The notes under the pieces are model-generated. The model had not been told where the DNA came from. It did not search any database and saw only the letters and a list, made by a program, of their open reading frames with translations. DNA of 34,384 nt from an uncultured Clostridium sp. GTDB lineage: Bacteria; Bacillota; Clostridia; TANB77; CAG-508. Positions 15,806 to 23,934 of the stretch are shown one piece after another. Both the position numbers and the translations under genes were made by a program. The stretch's first letter is position 1. Each line of letters starts with the position of its first letter. Location of the stretch: NCBI GenBank assembly GCA_946500615.1, contig CAMMWP010000020.1, positions 1 to 34,384 on the forward strand, read 5' to 3'.

Positions 15806-17008
15806 TTAGAATTTTAATTTATATACTTCTTTTAATGGAATGCCATTTTTCTCGCCCAATTCTTTTACACTCTCATATTCTGGATAAATATATGTTTCTC
15901 CATTGTTGATAACTTTTTTTGCTCTTACTGTTCCATATTTTGTATCTATTAAGATTTGTTCTCTTTCTAGTTCTGTTCGATATTCATAACGATAACGAAT
16001 ACCTATGGTTGTTGTTTCTTTAAATATGATGGCTTGTAATTTAAGGAGGTCTGTTTCTTTACATACAACTGTTAGGCGATAAGCAGGCCTGTTTTTTTTC
16101 ATAAAGATTGGTGTGTAAAATACATCTAAGGCACCATCTTTGAATAACAATTCTTCTGTATATCCCAATATCTCACCAGAACAGTCATCTATATTGGTTT
16201 CCATAACAACAATTTTTTGTTTTTCTTCTTGCATTTCTCCATAATATACTTTTAATATATTGGGAATTTTTAAGTCTTTCGTACCTGCTCCCCAGCCAAT
16301 CTTTTCTATCTTCATTGCAGGTAATGTTGTAAATTCAGAACTTAATTCAGCAATAATGGCTGCTCCTGTTGGTGTTACTAATTCTGTATCAATATCAATT
16401 TGTTTACATTCTACATTGGAATTTGCAAATATTTCACTTGTTGCAGGAACAGGAACTGCCATCGTTCCATGAACACATTCAATAAATCCATGCCCATCAT
16501 TCACAACACTTGAAATAATTTTGTCTGGATGAATTTTGTTAATTAAAATGGCTGTACCTACAATGTCTATAATAGAGTCTATTGCTCCTACTTCATGAAA
16601 ATGAACTTCCTCTAACGGTTTGTTATGTACCTTACTTTCTGCTTTAGCTACTCTCATAAATATTCTTTTTGCTAAAGCTTTACTTTCTTCATCAATAGAA
16701 CTATTGTCAATCATTTCGTACACATCCTGCAAGTTTCTGTGTTCGTGATGAAAATGCTCATGTTTGTGATGGTGGTTATGTTCTTCATGAACGTGAGAAT
16801 GCTCATGCTGATGTGTTAAATTCACATCAACATGAGTGCCTGTAATTCCATTCTTTATTTTTTTAGATATATCTATTGTGTATCCTTCTATATGTAGTTT
16901 TTCTAATTCTTCTATTAAATAGTTCTCATCTCCGATAATTTCAGTTAGTGCTGCTAATGTCATATTGCCACTGATTCCGCTCGAACAGTCAAAATACAAT
17001 GTTTTCAT
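15806..17008 (-). CDS. larC: LarC, nickel insertase for NPN cofactor
   Basis: LarC inserts nickel into the dithiocarboxylate pincer in a CTP-dependent step. The ORF is complete in one frame, unlike L. plantarum larC, which needs ribosomal frameshifting. It begins MKTLYFDCSSGISGNM (GISGDM in relatives). A histidine-rich segment (~residues 66-90, 14 His in 25) probably buffers nickel. The family core HFHEVGAIDSIIDIVG, ELVTPTGAAI and METNIDDCSGE is present. I take the ATG at 17006-17008. The frame is open upstream to 17059, but the family begins here. AAAGGA lies 12 nt before it, with an unused ATG in between. Confidence 0.92.
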   Translation of the reverse strand: MKTLYFDCSSGISGNMTLAALTEIIGDENYLIEELEKLHIEGYTIDISKKIKNGITGTHVDVNLTHQHEHSHVHEEHNHHHKHEHFHHEHRNLQDVYEMIDNSSIDEESKALAKRIFMRVAKAESKVHNKPLEEVHFHEVGAIDSIIDIVGTAILINKIHPDKIISSVVNDGHGFIECVHGTMAVPVPATSEIFANSNVECKQIDIDTELVTPTGAAIIAELSSEFTTLPAMKIEKIGWGAGTKDLKIPNILKVYYGEMQEEKQKIVVMETNIDDCSGEILGYTEELLFKDGALDVFYTPIFMKKNRPAYRLTVVCKETDLLKLQAIIFKETTTIGIRYRYEYRTELEREQILIDTKYGTVRAKKVINNGETYIYPEYESVKELGEKNGIPLKEVYKLKF

Positions 17009-17071
17009 ATTTAGTATCATTCCTTTCCTAAGGCACAAATCTGGTTGAAAAATTGTCATTGTTTTTCAACC
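17009..17071 (-). promoter_or_regulatory. larC leader: hairpin plus a motif shared with the MFS gene leader
   Basis: GGTTGAAAAA (17043-17052) pairs perfectly with TTTTTCAACC (17062-17071). Directly after it on the minus strand is ATTTGTGCCTTAG, then AAGGAATGA. The same ATTTGTGCCTTAG plus AAGG..ATGA string precedes the MFS gene (31413-31445). Role unknown. Confidence 0.5.
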
Positions 17072-17193
17072 TTTTCCTCTTTCTTTTTGTTTTATTAATA
17101 TTACTTATTCTCATGATATATTTTTTGTAAAGATTGTTGAGATATCTAAAAATAATTTAAACTATCTATTTATTTATAAACGAAAAACCTATT

Positions 17194-18078
17194 TTAGTCA
17201 ATATTCACAATTTCATATTCCCTATTTCCAAGTCCTAACTTGTTGGCAGCCTCTACTGTATGAATACCATGTCTTGAGTTCATTCTTTCAATTAATGCTG
17301 CTTTTCCTAAATCTTCTGCATTTATAACAGCATCATAACATGCTTGGTCTAAAGCAACTGGATCAGTTGAAGCAAAAATTCCTAAATCATCCATTTCTGG
17401 TGCATGTGGGTTTGCATCACAATCACAATCAACTGATAGATTGTTTGCGATACTAATATATACCATATTTTCTTTTCCCATATAATCAATAACACCTCTT
17501 GAAGCATCAGCCATTGATTCAAGGAAATCATCTTGTTCTGGCAAATGGCTCCATACTTCTGCTTGATTTGTTGATTTTCCAGCTGAGTGAATCCATAGTT
17601 TTCCTCTTGAAGAACCAATACCAATAGAAATATTTTTAAGAGTACCTCCAAATCCTCCCATAGCATGACCTTTAAAATGGGATAATACTAACATCGAATC
17701 ATAATTTTTTAAATGAGCGCCTACATAATCTTCTTTTAAATGAAATCCATTTTCTACTGGGATTGCCATATCTCCTTCTTCATCCATAATGTCAACTGAT
17801 GCAATATCCATAAATCCATGATTTTTGATTGCTTTCCAATGGTCTTCTGATTTATCTCTTCCTCCTCCATATGCGGTATTACACTCTACAATTGTTCCAT
17901 TTACTTTATGTACCAAATCTTTAATTAAGTTAGCATCTAAAAAATGATGTCCTCCCGGTTCGCCTGTTGATAACTTAACCGCTACCTTTCCCTTTAATTC
18001 AATACCTAATGTTTCATACATTTTGATTAAACTTTTTGGTGTGATTTCTCTTGTGAAATATACTTTTGATTTTTCCAT
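17194..18078 (-). CDS. DUF362 domain protein
   Basis: This 294-residue protein matches DUF362: VAVKLSTGEPGGHHFLD near the N-terminus, LSHFKGHAMGGFGGTLKN in the middle, and FASTDPVALDQACYDAV near the C-terminus. A Cys/Asp cluster (SVDCDCDANPHAPEMDD) might bind metal. It lacks the C-terminal ferredoxin domain that some DUF362 proteins carry. Biochemical function is unknown. I start at the ATG at 18076-18078, which has GGAAGG 7 nt upstream; the ATG at 18105 has no such site. It follows the Fe-S aldo/keto reductase by ~93 bp and precedes larC by ~185 bp, so it may be redox- or cofactor-related. Confidence 0.85.
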   Translation of the reverse strand: MEKSKVYFTREITPKSLIKMYETLGIELKGKVAVKLSTGEPGGHHFLDANLIKDLVHKVNGTIVECNTAYGGGRDKSEDHWKAIKNHGFMDIASVDIMDEEGDMAIPVENGFHLKEDYVGAHLKNYDSMLVLSHFKGHAMGGFGGTLKNISIGIGSSRGKLWIHSAGKSTNQAEVWSHLPEQDDFLESMADASRGVIDYMGKENMVYISIANNLSVDCDCDANPHAPEMDDLGIFASTDPVALDQACYDAVINAEDLGKAALIERMNSRHGIHTVEAANKLGLGNREYEIVNID

Positions 18079-18171
18079 AAGAAAACCTTCCTTTCTACAT
18101 ATCATTTGTATTTAAAAATTTATTACAAAAAATATCTGATTTTAGTTTATATGATTCTTAGTAAAACAAAC

Positions 18172-19293
18172 TTAATTCTCGAATGCTTGTGTAACTTTTT
18201 CAAGTTCTTCTCTAATTGCAATATGTTGAGGACAAGCTTTTTCACATTGACCACATTTAATACATTCACTTGCCTTCTTTAATCCATGCCCACCAACTAG
18301 CCATTCTTCTTGGTGTTTGGCTGCTTTTTTATCTTTATATAATGTTAAATAATTCATTGCTGTAAAAGAACCAGATATACCAATCTGCATAGGACATACT
18401 TTTGCACAATAATTGCAACTTGTGCAAGGAATTAAAGGTATTGCATTTAACTCTTTTTGTGCTTCTTCAATTGTTTCTTTTTCCTTATCTGATAATTTTG
18501 TAAAGTTTTTCATATAGGAAATGTTATCTTCCATTTGCTCTATATTACTCATTCCAGATAATACAGTAATAACCCCTTCTAAACCTGCTGCAAATTTAAT
18601 TGCCCAAGAGGCAAATGATGTGTTTGGATTTGCCTTTTTAAATACTTCTTGTACTTGTTCTGGTGGGTTTGCAAGCATTCCTCCTTTTACTGGCTCCATG
18701 ATAATGATTGGTTTTCCATATTTTCTTGCTACTTCATAACATTCTCTAGATTTAATTGCTGGGTTTTCCCAATCAGCATAATTAATTTGTAATTGCACAA
18801 ATTCCATTTCTGGGTGTTTTTGCAAGATTTCTTCCAATTCTTCTGGCGTTGAGTGAAATGAGAATCCAACATGTTTAATTTTTCCTTCTTGTTTCTTTTC
18901 TTGAACCCATGTCCACATATCAAAATCATCAAATACTTTTGTTCTAGCTTCTCCTAAGTTATGTAATAAATAGAAATCAAAATATCCTGCTCCCGTTTGT
19001 TTTAATGATGTTTCAAATTGTTGAATGGCATCTTCTTTTGTTTTACAATTTATCCAAGCTGCATTTTTTGTTGCTAGTTGGAATGTTTCTCTTGGATAAC
19101 GTTCTACTAAAGCCTGTCTAATGGCATCTTCGCTTCCTGTATATGCCCATGCTGTATCAAAATATGTGAAGCCTGCTTCTAAAAATCGGTCTACCATTAT
19201 TTTGGTTTGTTCAATATCAATCTTATCTTCTTTCATTGGTAATCTCATCAATCCAAACCCTAGTTTTTTAATTTCTTCTCCTAAATATGACAT
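18172..19293 (-). CDS. Aldo/keto reductase with two C-terminal 4Fe-4S motifs
   Basis: This 373-residue cytoplasmic oxidoreductase has an AKR barrel (~1-285) with the catalytic tetrad in place: D46 and Y51 in FDTAWAY, K76 and H111 in LLHNLG. Two CxxCxxCxxxCP clusters follow (C290/C293/C296/C300 and C344/C347/C350/C354), typical of the ferredoxin-like tail of anaerobic AKRs. The tail probably passes electrons to or from the barrel. Substrate is unknown, likely an aldehyde or ketone. It is directly downstream of a MerR-type regulator and upstream of a DUF362 protein. MerR-AKR pairing suggests induction by electrophiles or metabolites, which is an inference. A GGGGGA site precedes the start. Confidence 0.92.
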   Translation of the reverse strand: MSYLGEEIKKLGFGLMRLPMKEDKIDIEQTKIMVDRFLEAGFTYFDTAWAYTGSEDAIRQALVERYPRETFQLATKNAAWINCKTKEDAIQQFETSLKQTGAGYFDFYLLHNLGEARTKVFDDFDMWTWVQEKKQEGKIKHVGFSFHSTPEELEEILQKHPEMEFVQLQINYADWENPAIKSRECYEVARKYGKPIIIMEPVKGGMLANPPEQVQEVFKKANPNTSFASWAIKFAAGLEGVITVLSGMSNIEQMEDNISYMKNFTKLSDKEKETIEEAQKELNAIPLIPCTSCNYCAKVCPMQIGISGSFTAMNYLTLYKDKKAAKHQEEWLVGGHGLKKASECIKCGQCEKACPQHIAIREELEKVTQAFEN

Positions 19294-19410
19294 ACTTATT
19301 CCCCCTTATAAATATTATATATATCTAATTAAAAATTTTATTACCTTCTTTCAATTGTATTGTTTCTTTCTTAAGCATTAAACTATCATTTTCTGAGTCT
19401 AAATAATTTT

Positions 19411-19782
19411 CTACATTAAATTTTTATCCAAAATATTTTTATCATATAACTCAATCTTGTAATTTAATCTATCATAGGCTTCTTGCATAGCATCTAATTT
19501 TTCTTTTAATATCTTTCTTTGTTCTACTAGAATTTCTCTTCTTTCTTTTATGGTTTTATCTCCACCTTCAAACAGTTGCAAATATCTTTTTAAAAAATTA
19601 ATTTCTAATCCTGCTGCTCTCATGCATTTTACAAATTGTATCCTTTTTATATCATCATCTGTATAGTTTCGAATACCATTTTTTCCTTTAGAAATTGGTC
19701 CAATTAACCCTTCCCTTTCATAATATCGTAATGTATCTGTTGTTAAGCCAAATGCTTTAGCCACTTCTGATATCTGCATCAT
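19411..19782 (-). CDS. MerR-family transcriptional regulator, probably frameshifted at 3' end
   Basis: This 123-residue protein has an N-terminal winged helix typical of MerR (ISEVAKAFGLTTDTLRYYEREGLI), the second-helix RNYTDDDIKRIQFVKCMR segment and a dimerisation coiled coil (~75-115). It lacks the cysteines of metal-sensing MerRs and resembles AdhR/YraB-type regulators. A strong GGAAGGAGG site precedes two consecutive ATGs. The frame ends DKNLM, but adding one base to the five-T run (plus strand) at 19421-19425 opens ~30 more codons (VENYLDSENDSLMLKKE...) to a stop at 19325. That would be only 31 bp before the AKR gene. I suspect a real or sequencing indel. Confidence 0.85.
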   Translation of the reverse strand: MMQISEVAKAFGLTTDTLRYYEREGLIGPISKGKNGIRNYTDDDIKRIQFVKCMRAAGLEINFLKRYLQLFEGGDKTIKERREILVEQRKILKEKLDAMQEAYDRLNYKIELYDKNILDKNLM

Positions 19783-19849
19783 ATCGCCTCCTTCCTATTG
19801 TTTTATTGCCATTTATGTGTTTTGATTTTATTGTTTTTTACTTTCACTT

Positions 19850-19882
19850 ATTATATATCACTTAGAGTTTACTTTAAGTCAA
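19850..19882 (-). promoter_or_regulatory. MerR-type promoter with palindromic operator
   Basis: The minus strand reads TTGACT (19877-19882), a 19-nt spacer and TATATA (TATAAT is 2 nt further). The spacer carries CTTAAAGTAAACTCTAAG (19861-19878), a near-perfect palindrome. The long spacer with central dyad is the hallmark of promoters that MerR proteins untwist, so autoregulation and control of the AKR gene is likely. Confidence 0.75.
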
Positions 19883-19919
19883 TACTTTTTATGTATTTTT
19901 TTATAATTTTTTTGTTAAA

Positions 19920-20040
19920 GAACGATAGTGGGCTTTCTTAAACATTTTCTCTATTTATAACATTTTAAATCCCGCATTATTGTTCGGTACCAAATTTTAC
20001 GTAAGTCAAAATTTGTGTGCAATCATTAGAGCGAAGCGAT
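19920..20040. repeat. Dispersed structured repeat, copy 3
   Basis: About 90% identical by eye to the core of copy 1 and in the same orientation, with CAAATTTT/AAAATTTG conserved exactly and GCGAAGCGA at the end. GGCGCC of copy 1 is GGTACC here: two changes that keep the palindrome. In the large stem GCGGGC has become GTGGGC (wobble) and AAAGCCC has become AAATCCC (mismatch). It lies between the PBP terminator and the merR promoter. Confidence 0.75.
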
Positions 20041-20051
20041 ACTAGAATTTT

Positions 20052-20087
20052 AAAAAGGGAAAATGAGTCCTTCCCAAAATCCCTTTT
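20052..20087 (-). terminator. Terminator overlapping the PBP stop codon
   Basis: AAAAAGGGA (20052-20060) pairs with TCCCTTTT (20080-20087). The minus-strand transcript ends the stem in CCCUUUUUAAAAUU. The stem includes two bases of the stop codon. Confidence 0.55.
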
Positions 20088-22698
20088 ACTTATTCTTTTT
20101 TAATGGTGTCCATAAGCTTAAAGCTTCTTTAGGCAACTTTTTATGATTTTTACATTGCTCTGGAAGATTGTCTTGTGTAAAAATTTCTGTATATGTACTT
20201 GTACAATTTTTTGATGCTAGACATCCGGTTATTTTGCATACCGTTCTCTCTACAATCCCTTCTGGTATGATGAAAGTAGCACTTGGCAAATCTTTGTGTA
20301 TATCTTTCATAACTGCACTCCAGATTTGTCCCGCTGGATTTCCATTAAAATATACTGTTTCACTATTATCATATCCATACCATGTTGCAGCTGCATAGTA
20401 TGGGGTAAAGCCACAAAGCCATCTATCGTAATCATTGTCTGTTGTTCCTGTTTTTGCTGCCACATCCATTCCCGGAATTGCACAATATGTTGCAGTTCCC
20501 CCCGTTTTTACAGGCTCTTGTATAATACTCTTCATTATATAAGCATTTTGCTTTGAAATGACTTGTCTGGTTTCTTGTTTTGGTGTTAAAACTACATTTC
20601 CGTTAGCATCTGTTACATTTGTATAAAAGGTTGGTGTTATATATACACCATCATTTGCAATTGTTCCATAGGCTGATGCCATTTCTAATGGGCTAACACC
20701 ACTTGTCATTCCTCCCAATGCTAAACTTAGTACATTATCTGTTGTTGTGTCTAAAGATGTAATTCCCATTTTTTGCAAATATTCTAATGATTTTTTAGGA
20801 GTTAGTTCTGCCATAATTTTAACAGCTGGTATGTTTTGCGAAGTTCTTATAAAGCTTCGTATATTAATCCATCCTTTGAATCCATTGTAGTTTTTAGGTT
20901 CGTAATTTTTTCCAAACCTTGTACTACTATCATCATAAACAGTTGCAGCAGTAATGATTTTTTCTTGCAATGCTGGTGCTACATCTGCTAGTGGTTTGAT
21001 ACTAGAACCAGTTTGTTTTTCCATTTGTGTTGCTCGATTCCATCCTGCACTTGTTTTTTCTCCAAATCCACCTGCCACAGCTACTACATTTCCTGTTTTA
21101 TAATCTACAATTGCCATTCCTGACTCACTGTGTTCATTTAATAAAGTTCCATCACTGTTTTTCTCTCTTCCTCGAATCATATATTTTTCTTTTGTATATT
21201 CTTCTTCTAATCGATTTTGGATATTCATATCTACTGTTGAATGAATCGTAAGTCCACTACTATATACATAGTTTTTCGCCATCTGTTCTGTCATATTTTT
21301 TTCTTCCATAACTTGCTTTATAACTTGTGAGATAACAGCATCTGTGTGATAGGAGAATATGCTTCCTCCCATAATATTCCCTGTACCAAATTGCAGTCCT
21401 TTTTGTATCTCTGTAACTGCATTCGCATATTCTTCATTGGATATATAACCCAATTCCTTCATCTTATCTAAAACAGTTATTGTTCTGTTTTTTATTTTTT
21501 CTGAATTATCTATACTTGTATTATATGGATTATATGAATTCGGAGAATGATTGATTCCTGCCATAAATGCACATTCTGCTAATGATAAATCTTTTGCACT
21601 TTTATTGAAATAGTATTCAGCACCTAACTCTACTCCATGTAAATTATTTGCTCCGACAAATAAGATGTTTAGATATAGTTCTAATATTTGCTCTTTTGAT
21701 ATCATTCTTTCGACTTGATATGCTCTTTGCCATTCTCTTATTTTTCTTTTTATTCCTTCAATTCCTGTACTTTCATTGTCATTTGTTATATTTTTAACCA
21801 GTTGTTGTGTAATGGTGCTTCCACCATAACTACTTTCACCATTAAATAGTGTATTCATAATTGCTCCTGCTGTTCTTTTAAAGTCTACGCCACTATGTTC
21901 ATAATATCTCTCATCTTCTATTGCTATATATGCTTTTGGCAAATAATCTGCCATTTCTTCTAATGTAATAATTTTTCTTTTTTCGTCACCACTTAAGTCT
22001 GCTAATACATTACCATTTTGGTCTACTATGACAGAATTAGATACCTTAATTTCTAAATCTTCTTTACTGATTTGTATGTTCTCGCTTCCAAACCATCCTA
22101 ACAATAGACCTGCAAATAGCCAGATTCCTACTATCAATAATAGCAATGTAAAAATACTTAGTATTAGAAAAAACTTGAGAAAAAATTTTAAAACTTTATG
22201 TTTTTTACATTTTTCTTCTTTTCTTATTTTCTTATCTTTTTTAGCTTGAATCTTTTGTGCTCTTTTTTGTTCTCTTAATTTAGATTTCTCATTCTTTTCT
22301 ATTTTTCTCCATGTATTATTTTTTACGTCATTTTTATATTCTTTTTGCTTTTTTTCGTTTTCTATATTCTTTTTATTGCTTTCTTTTTCTTCTAATGTCC
22401 TATTTTCTGAATTTTGCAATTCTTTTCCTTCGCTTTTTTGCGATTCTGTTGGTCTATCTAGTAACATAACTGCTGTTTTAGCTTTTTCTTTACTTTCTAA
22501 ATTTTCTCTTATTTCACTGTTTTTTTGATTAGCTATACAAACCGTATTTTCTCTTATTATACTTTTTTGATTATTTTGTTTTGCTTTCTTGTTTTTCTTC
22601 TTTGAAGTGCTACTTTTCTTTCTTCTATGGATTTGTTTTTTGTTTGTATTTGTTTTTTTATGATTTTTACTATATCTTTTCTTTTTCTTTTTTTTCAT
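20086..22698 (-). CDS. Class A penicillin-binding protein (glycosyltransferase/transpeptidase)
   Basis: This 870-residue bifunctional peptidoglycan synthase of the PBP1a/1b class has one membrane anchor at ~171-203. The GT51 domain shows catalytic E261 in EDERYYEH and GGSTITQQ (292-299). The transpeptidase has nucleophile S565 in SSIK (565-568), SQN (620-622) and KTGT (749-752). A short Cys-containing tail (ITGCLASKNC) follows. The cytoplasmic N-terminus is unusual: about 170 residues, extremely rich in Lys, Asn, Gln and Glu, starting with M and six lysines, low complexity and probably disordered. Such tails may bind membrane lipids, nucleic acid or divisome partners. AAGGAGG precedes the start. 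It is monocistronic, with a terminator after it. Confidence 0.95.
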   Translation of the reverse strand: MKKKKKKRYSKNHKKTNTNKKQIHRRKKSSTSKKKNKKAKQNNQKSIIRENTVCIANQKNSEIRENLESKEKAKTAVMLLDRPTESQKSEGKELQNSENRTLEEKESNKKNIENEKKQKEYKNDVKNNTWRKIEKNEKSKLREQKRAQKIQAKKDKKIRKEEKCKKHKVLKFFLKFFLILSIFTLLLLIVGIWLFAGLLLGWFGSENIQISKEDLEIKVSNSVIVDQNGNVLADLSGDEKRKIITLEEMADYLPKAYIAIEDERYYEHSGVDFKRTAGAIMNTLFNGESSYGGSTITQQLVKNITNDNESTGIEGIKRKIREWQRAYQVERMISKEQILELYLNILFVGANNLHGVELGAEYYFNKSAKDLSLAECAFMAGINHSPNSYNPYNTSIDNSEKIKNRTITVLDKMKELGYISNEEYANAVTEIQKGLQFGTGNIMGGSIFSYHTDAVISQVIKQVMEEKNMTEQMAKNYVYSSGLTIHSTVDMNIQNRLEEEYTKEKYMIRGREKNSDGTLLNEHSESGMAIVDYKTGNVVAVAGGFGEKTSAGWNRATQMEKQTGSSIKPLADVAPALQEKIITAATVYDDSSTRFGKNYEPKNYNGFKGWINIRSFIRTSQNIPAVKIMAELTPKKSLEYLQKMGITSLDTTTDNVLSLALGGMTSGVSPLEMASAYGTIANDGVYITPTFYTNVTDANGNVVLTPKQETRQVISKQNAYIMKSIIQEPVKTGGTATYCAIPGMDVAAKTGTTDNDYDRWLCGFTPYYAAATWYGYDNSETVYFNGNPAGQIWSAVMKDIHKDLPSATFIIPEGIVERTVCKITGCLASKNCTSTYTEIFTQDNLPEQCKNHKKLPKEALSLWTPLKKNK

Positions 22699-22851
22699 GT
22701 CTTATCCTCCTTTTGCATCATTTTTATTATATTTATTTAGTCCCTCTTTTTTAGTTTTGTCATATTTTACCATATTTTCCCTTAAATTACTACCTCTTAT
22801 TTTTTAAATTTTTATTAAATTTTAAACAGTAACTTTATGACTTTCTAAACA

Positions 22852-22877
22852 TAAAAAAACGAGGTAAAATTTACCCC
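22852..22877 (-). terminator. Intrinsic terminator after the transglutaminase-like locus
   Basis: On the minus strand GGGGTAAA folds onto TTTACCTC and is followed by GTTTTTTT (seven T). It lies 25 bp after the stop at 22902. Confidence 0.75.
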
Positions 22878-22901
22878 AATTTCCGATTTCTCAAAATATT
22901 T

Positions 22902-23486
22902 TTAATATTCTTCACCCTCATATAAAGCTTTTGATCTTTCTTCTATTAATAATTTTTTTCCTTTTTTCTCACTATATCCATTAATTTTCTCAAGTATCTC
23001 CTCCGGTAATAATTGTATATATGTTTGTTCTTCTTCTGAGTATACATAATATATCGGTTCGTCATTTAAATTAAATTCTAAAATTGATAAAACATCCACA
23101 TCATGTTGATCTCTATCTTCCCTTATGTATTCAAAAGTATTAAATTTTTTACTTTCAAATTTATCTAATACAGATGCTGAAAATAAACGTTTATAAAATT
23201 TTTTCAATTCATCTGGACCTGCTGTTTTATCTCTAAATTTTATTAAGTTAGTCAAATAAAATACCTTATTTTTTAATATATTGTCTTTTGACATGTTATT
23301 TGTATCTATTCCTTGTGCATTTAAAAAATTCTTAAAATTATTTGTGTTTTTTACTTCATTGGCTAATAATTTAAATACCATATCATTATAATCTGTTTTT
23401 ATTGTTCCTGTTTTTATGTCTATTTCTTTCAATTCTTCTGGTGATATTTCTTGCACATCTTGTGCTTTTTCATATAAATTTCTCAC
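22902..23486 (-). CDS. C-terminal part of a frameshifted transglutaminase-like protein
   Basis: These 194 codons open with GTG and no ribosome binding site. The frame is really the continuation of the gene at 23486-23893: adding one T to the seven-T run (plus-strand A7 at 23493-23499) gives ...TLFFGIVRNLYEKAQD without a stop. The segment is charged, helical-looking and soluble (EISPEELKEIDIKTG ... LLPEEILEKINGY). I recognise no domain. If joined, the protein would be about 330 residues. Either the gene is inactivated, the tract length varies, or the base is a sequencing error. Confidence 0.6.
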   Translation of the reverse strand: MRNLYEKAQDVQEISPEELKEIDIKTGTIKTDYNDMVFKLLANEVKNTNNFKNFLNAQGIDTNNMSKDNILKNKVFYLTNLIKFRDKTAGPDELKKFYKRLFSASVLDKFESKKFNTFEYIREDRDQHDVDVLSILEFNLNDEPIYYVYSEEEQTYIQLLPEEILEKINGYSEKKGKKLLIEERSKALYEGEEY

Positions 23487-23893
23487 TATACCAAAAAAAG
23501 CGTTCTCAATCCAAATCTACAATTTTCAATATCACCTACGATATTTGTGTAATATTTATTACCTTCTTCGTCCCAAAACACTAACGCAACATCGTTTACA
23601 TTAATGGGCCTTTCTACTGCTGATTTCTTGTATATCATCTTTGCTTTTATTCCTAATTCTGAAAGTAATTGATAATACACTTTGTTCGAAGTATGGCAAA
23701 TAAGCCTTGTATCTTCATCTTTTCTTATGTCTACTTCTCTATCATATATCTGATGTAACAATTCTTTATTATGACTATATGCAAATCTCTCGTCATAAGA
23801 CATATTTTGACAAATTGTGCGATATAAATATCTTGCTTTTTCTTTGACTGACCAATTGTCTTGAATATCATTTAATAAATCTATATATTTCAT
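23486..23893 (-). CDS. N-terminal part of a frameshifted transglutaminase-like protein
   Basis: These 135 codons have an AAAGGAG site ~12 nt before the ATG. RLICHTSNKVYYQLLSELG followed by IKAKMIYKK is close to the transglutaminase core pattern in which a cysteine (C66) starts the catalytic helix. The usual histidine position, in NDVALVFW, is aspartate D101, and D121 fits the third triad residue. The enzyme may therefore be inactive or the family assignment imperfect. The frame stops 4 codons after a seven-T run, and the reading continues in the other frame (see the entry at 22902-23486). It is adjacent to another frameshifted gene upstream. Confidence 0.6.
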   Translation of the reverse strand: MKYIDLLNDIQDNWSVKEKARYLYRTICQNMSYDERFAYSHNKELLHQIYDREVDIRKDEDTRLICHTSNKVYYQLLSELGIKAKMIYKKSAVERPINVNDVALVFWDEEGNKYYTNIVGDIENCRFGLRTLFLV

Positions 23894-23934
23894 TTTTTAA
23901 TCTTTTCTCCTTTATAGTAACAGGCTTCTATTTA

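Noticed and set aside
15565..15806. Insertion sequence with its own transposase
   Set aside because: The space between the arms is only 74 AT-rich bases and encodes nothing. It can only be a non-autonomous element.
17194..18105. DUF362 start at the upstream ATG (18105)
   Set aside because: No ribosome binding site there. GGAAGG stands 7 nt before the ATG at 18078.
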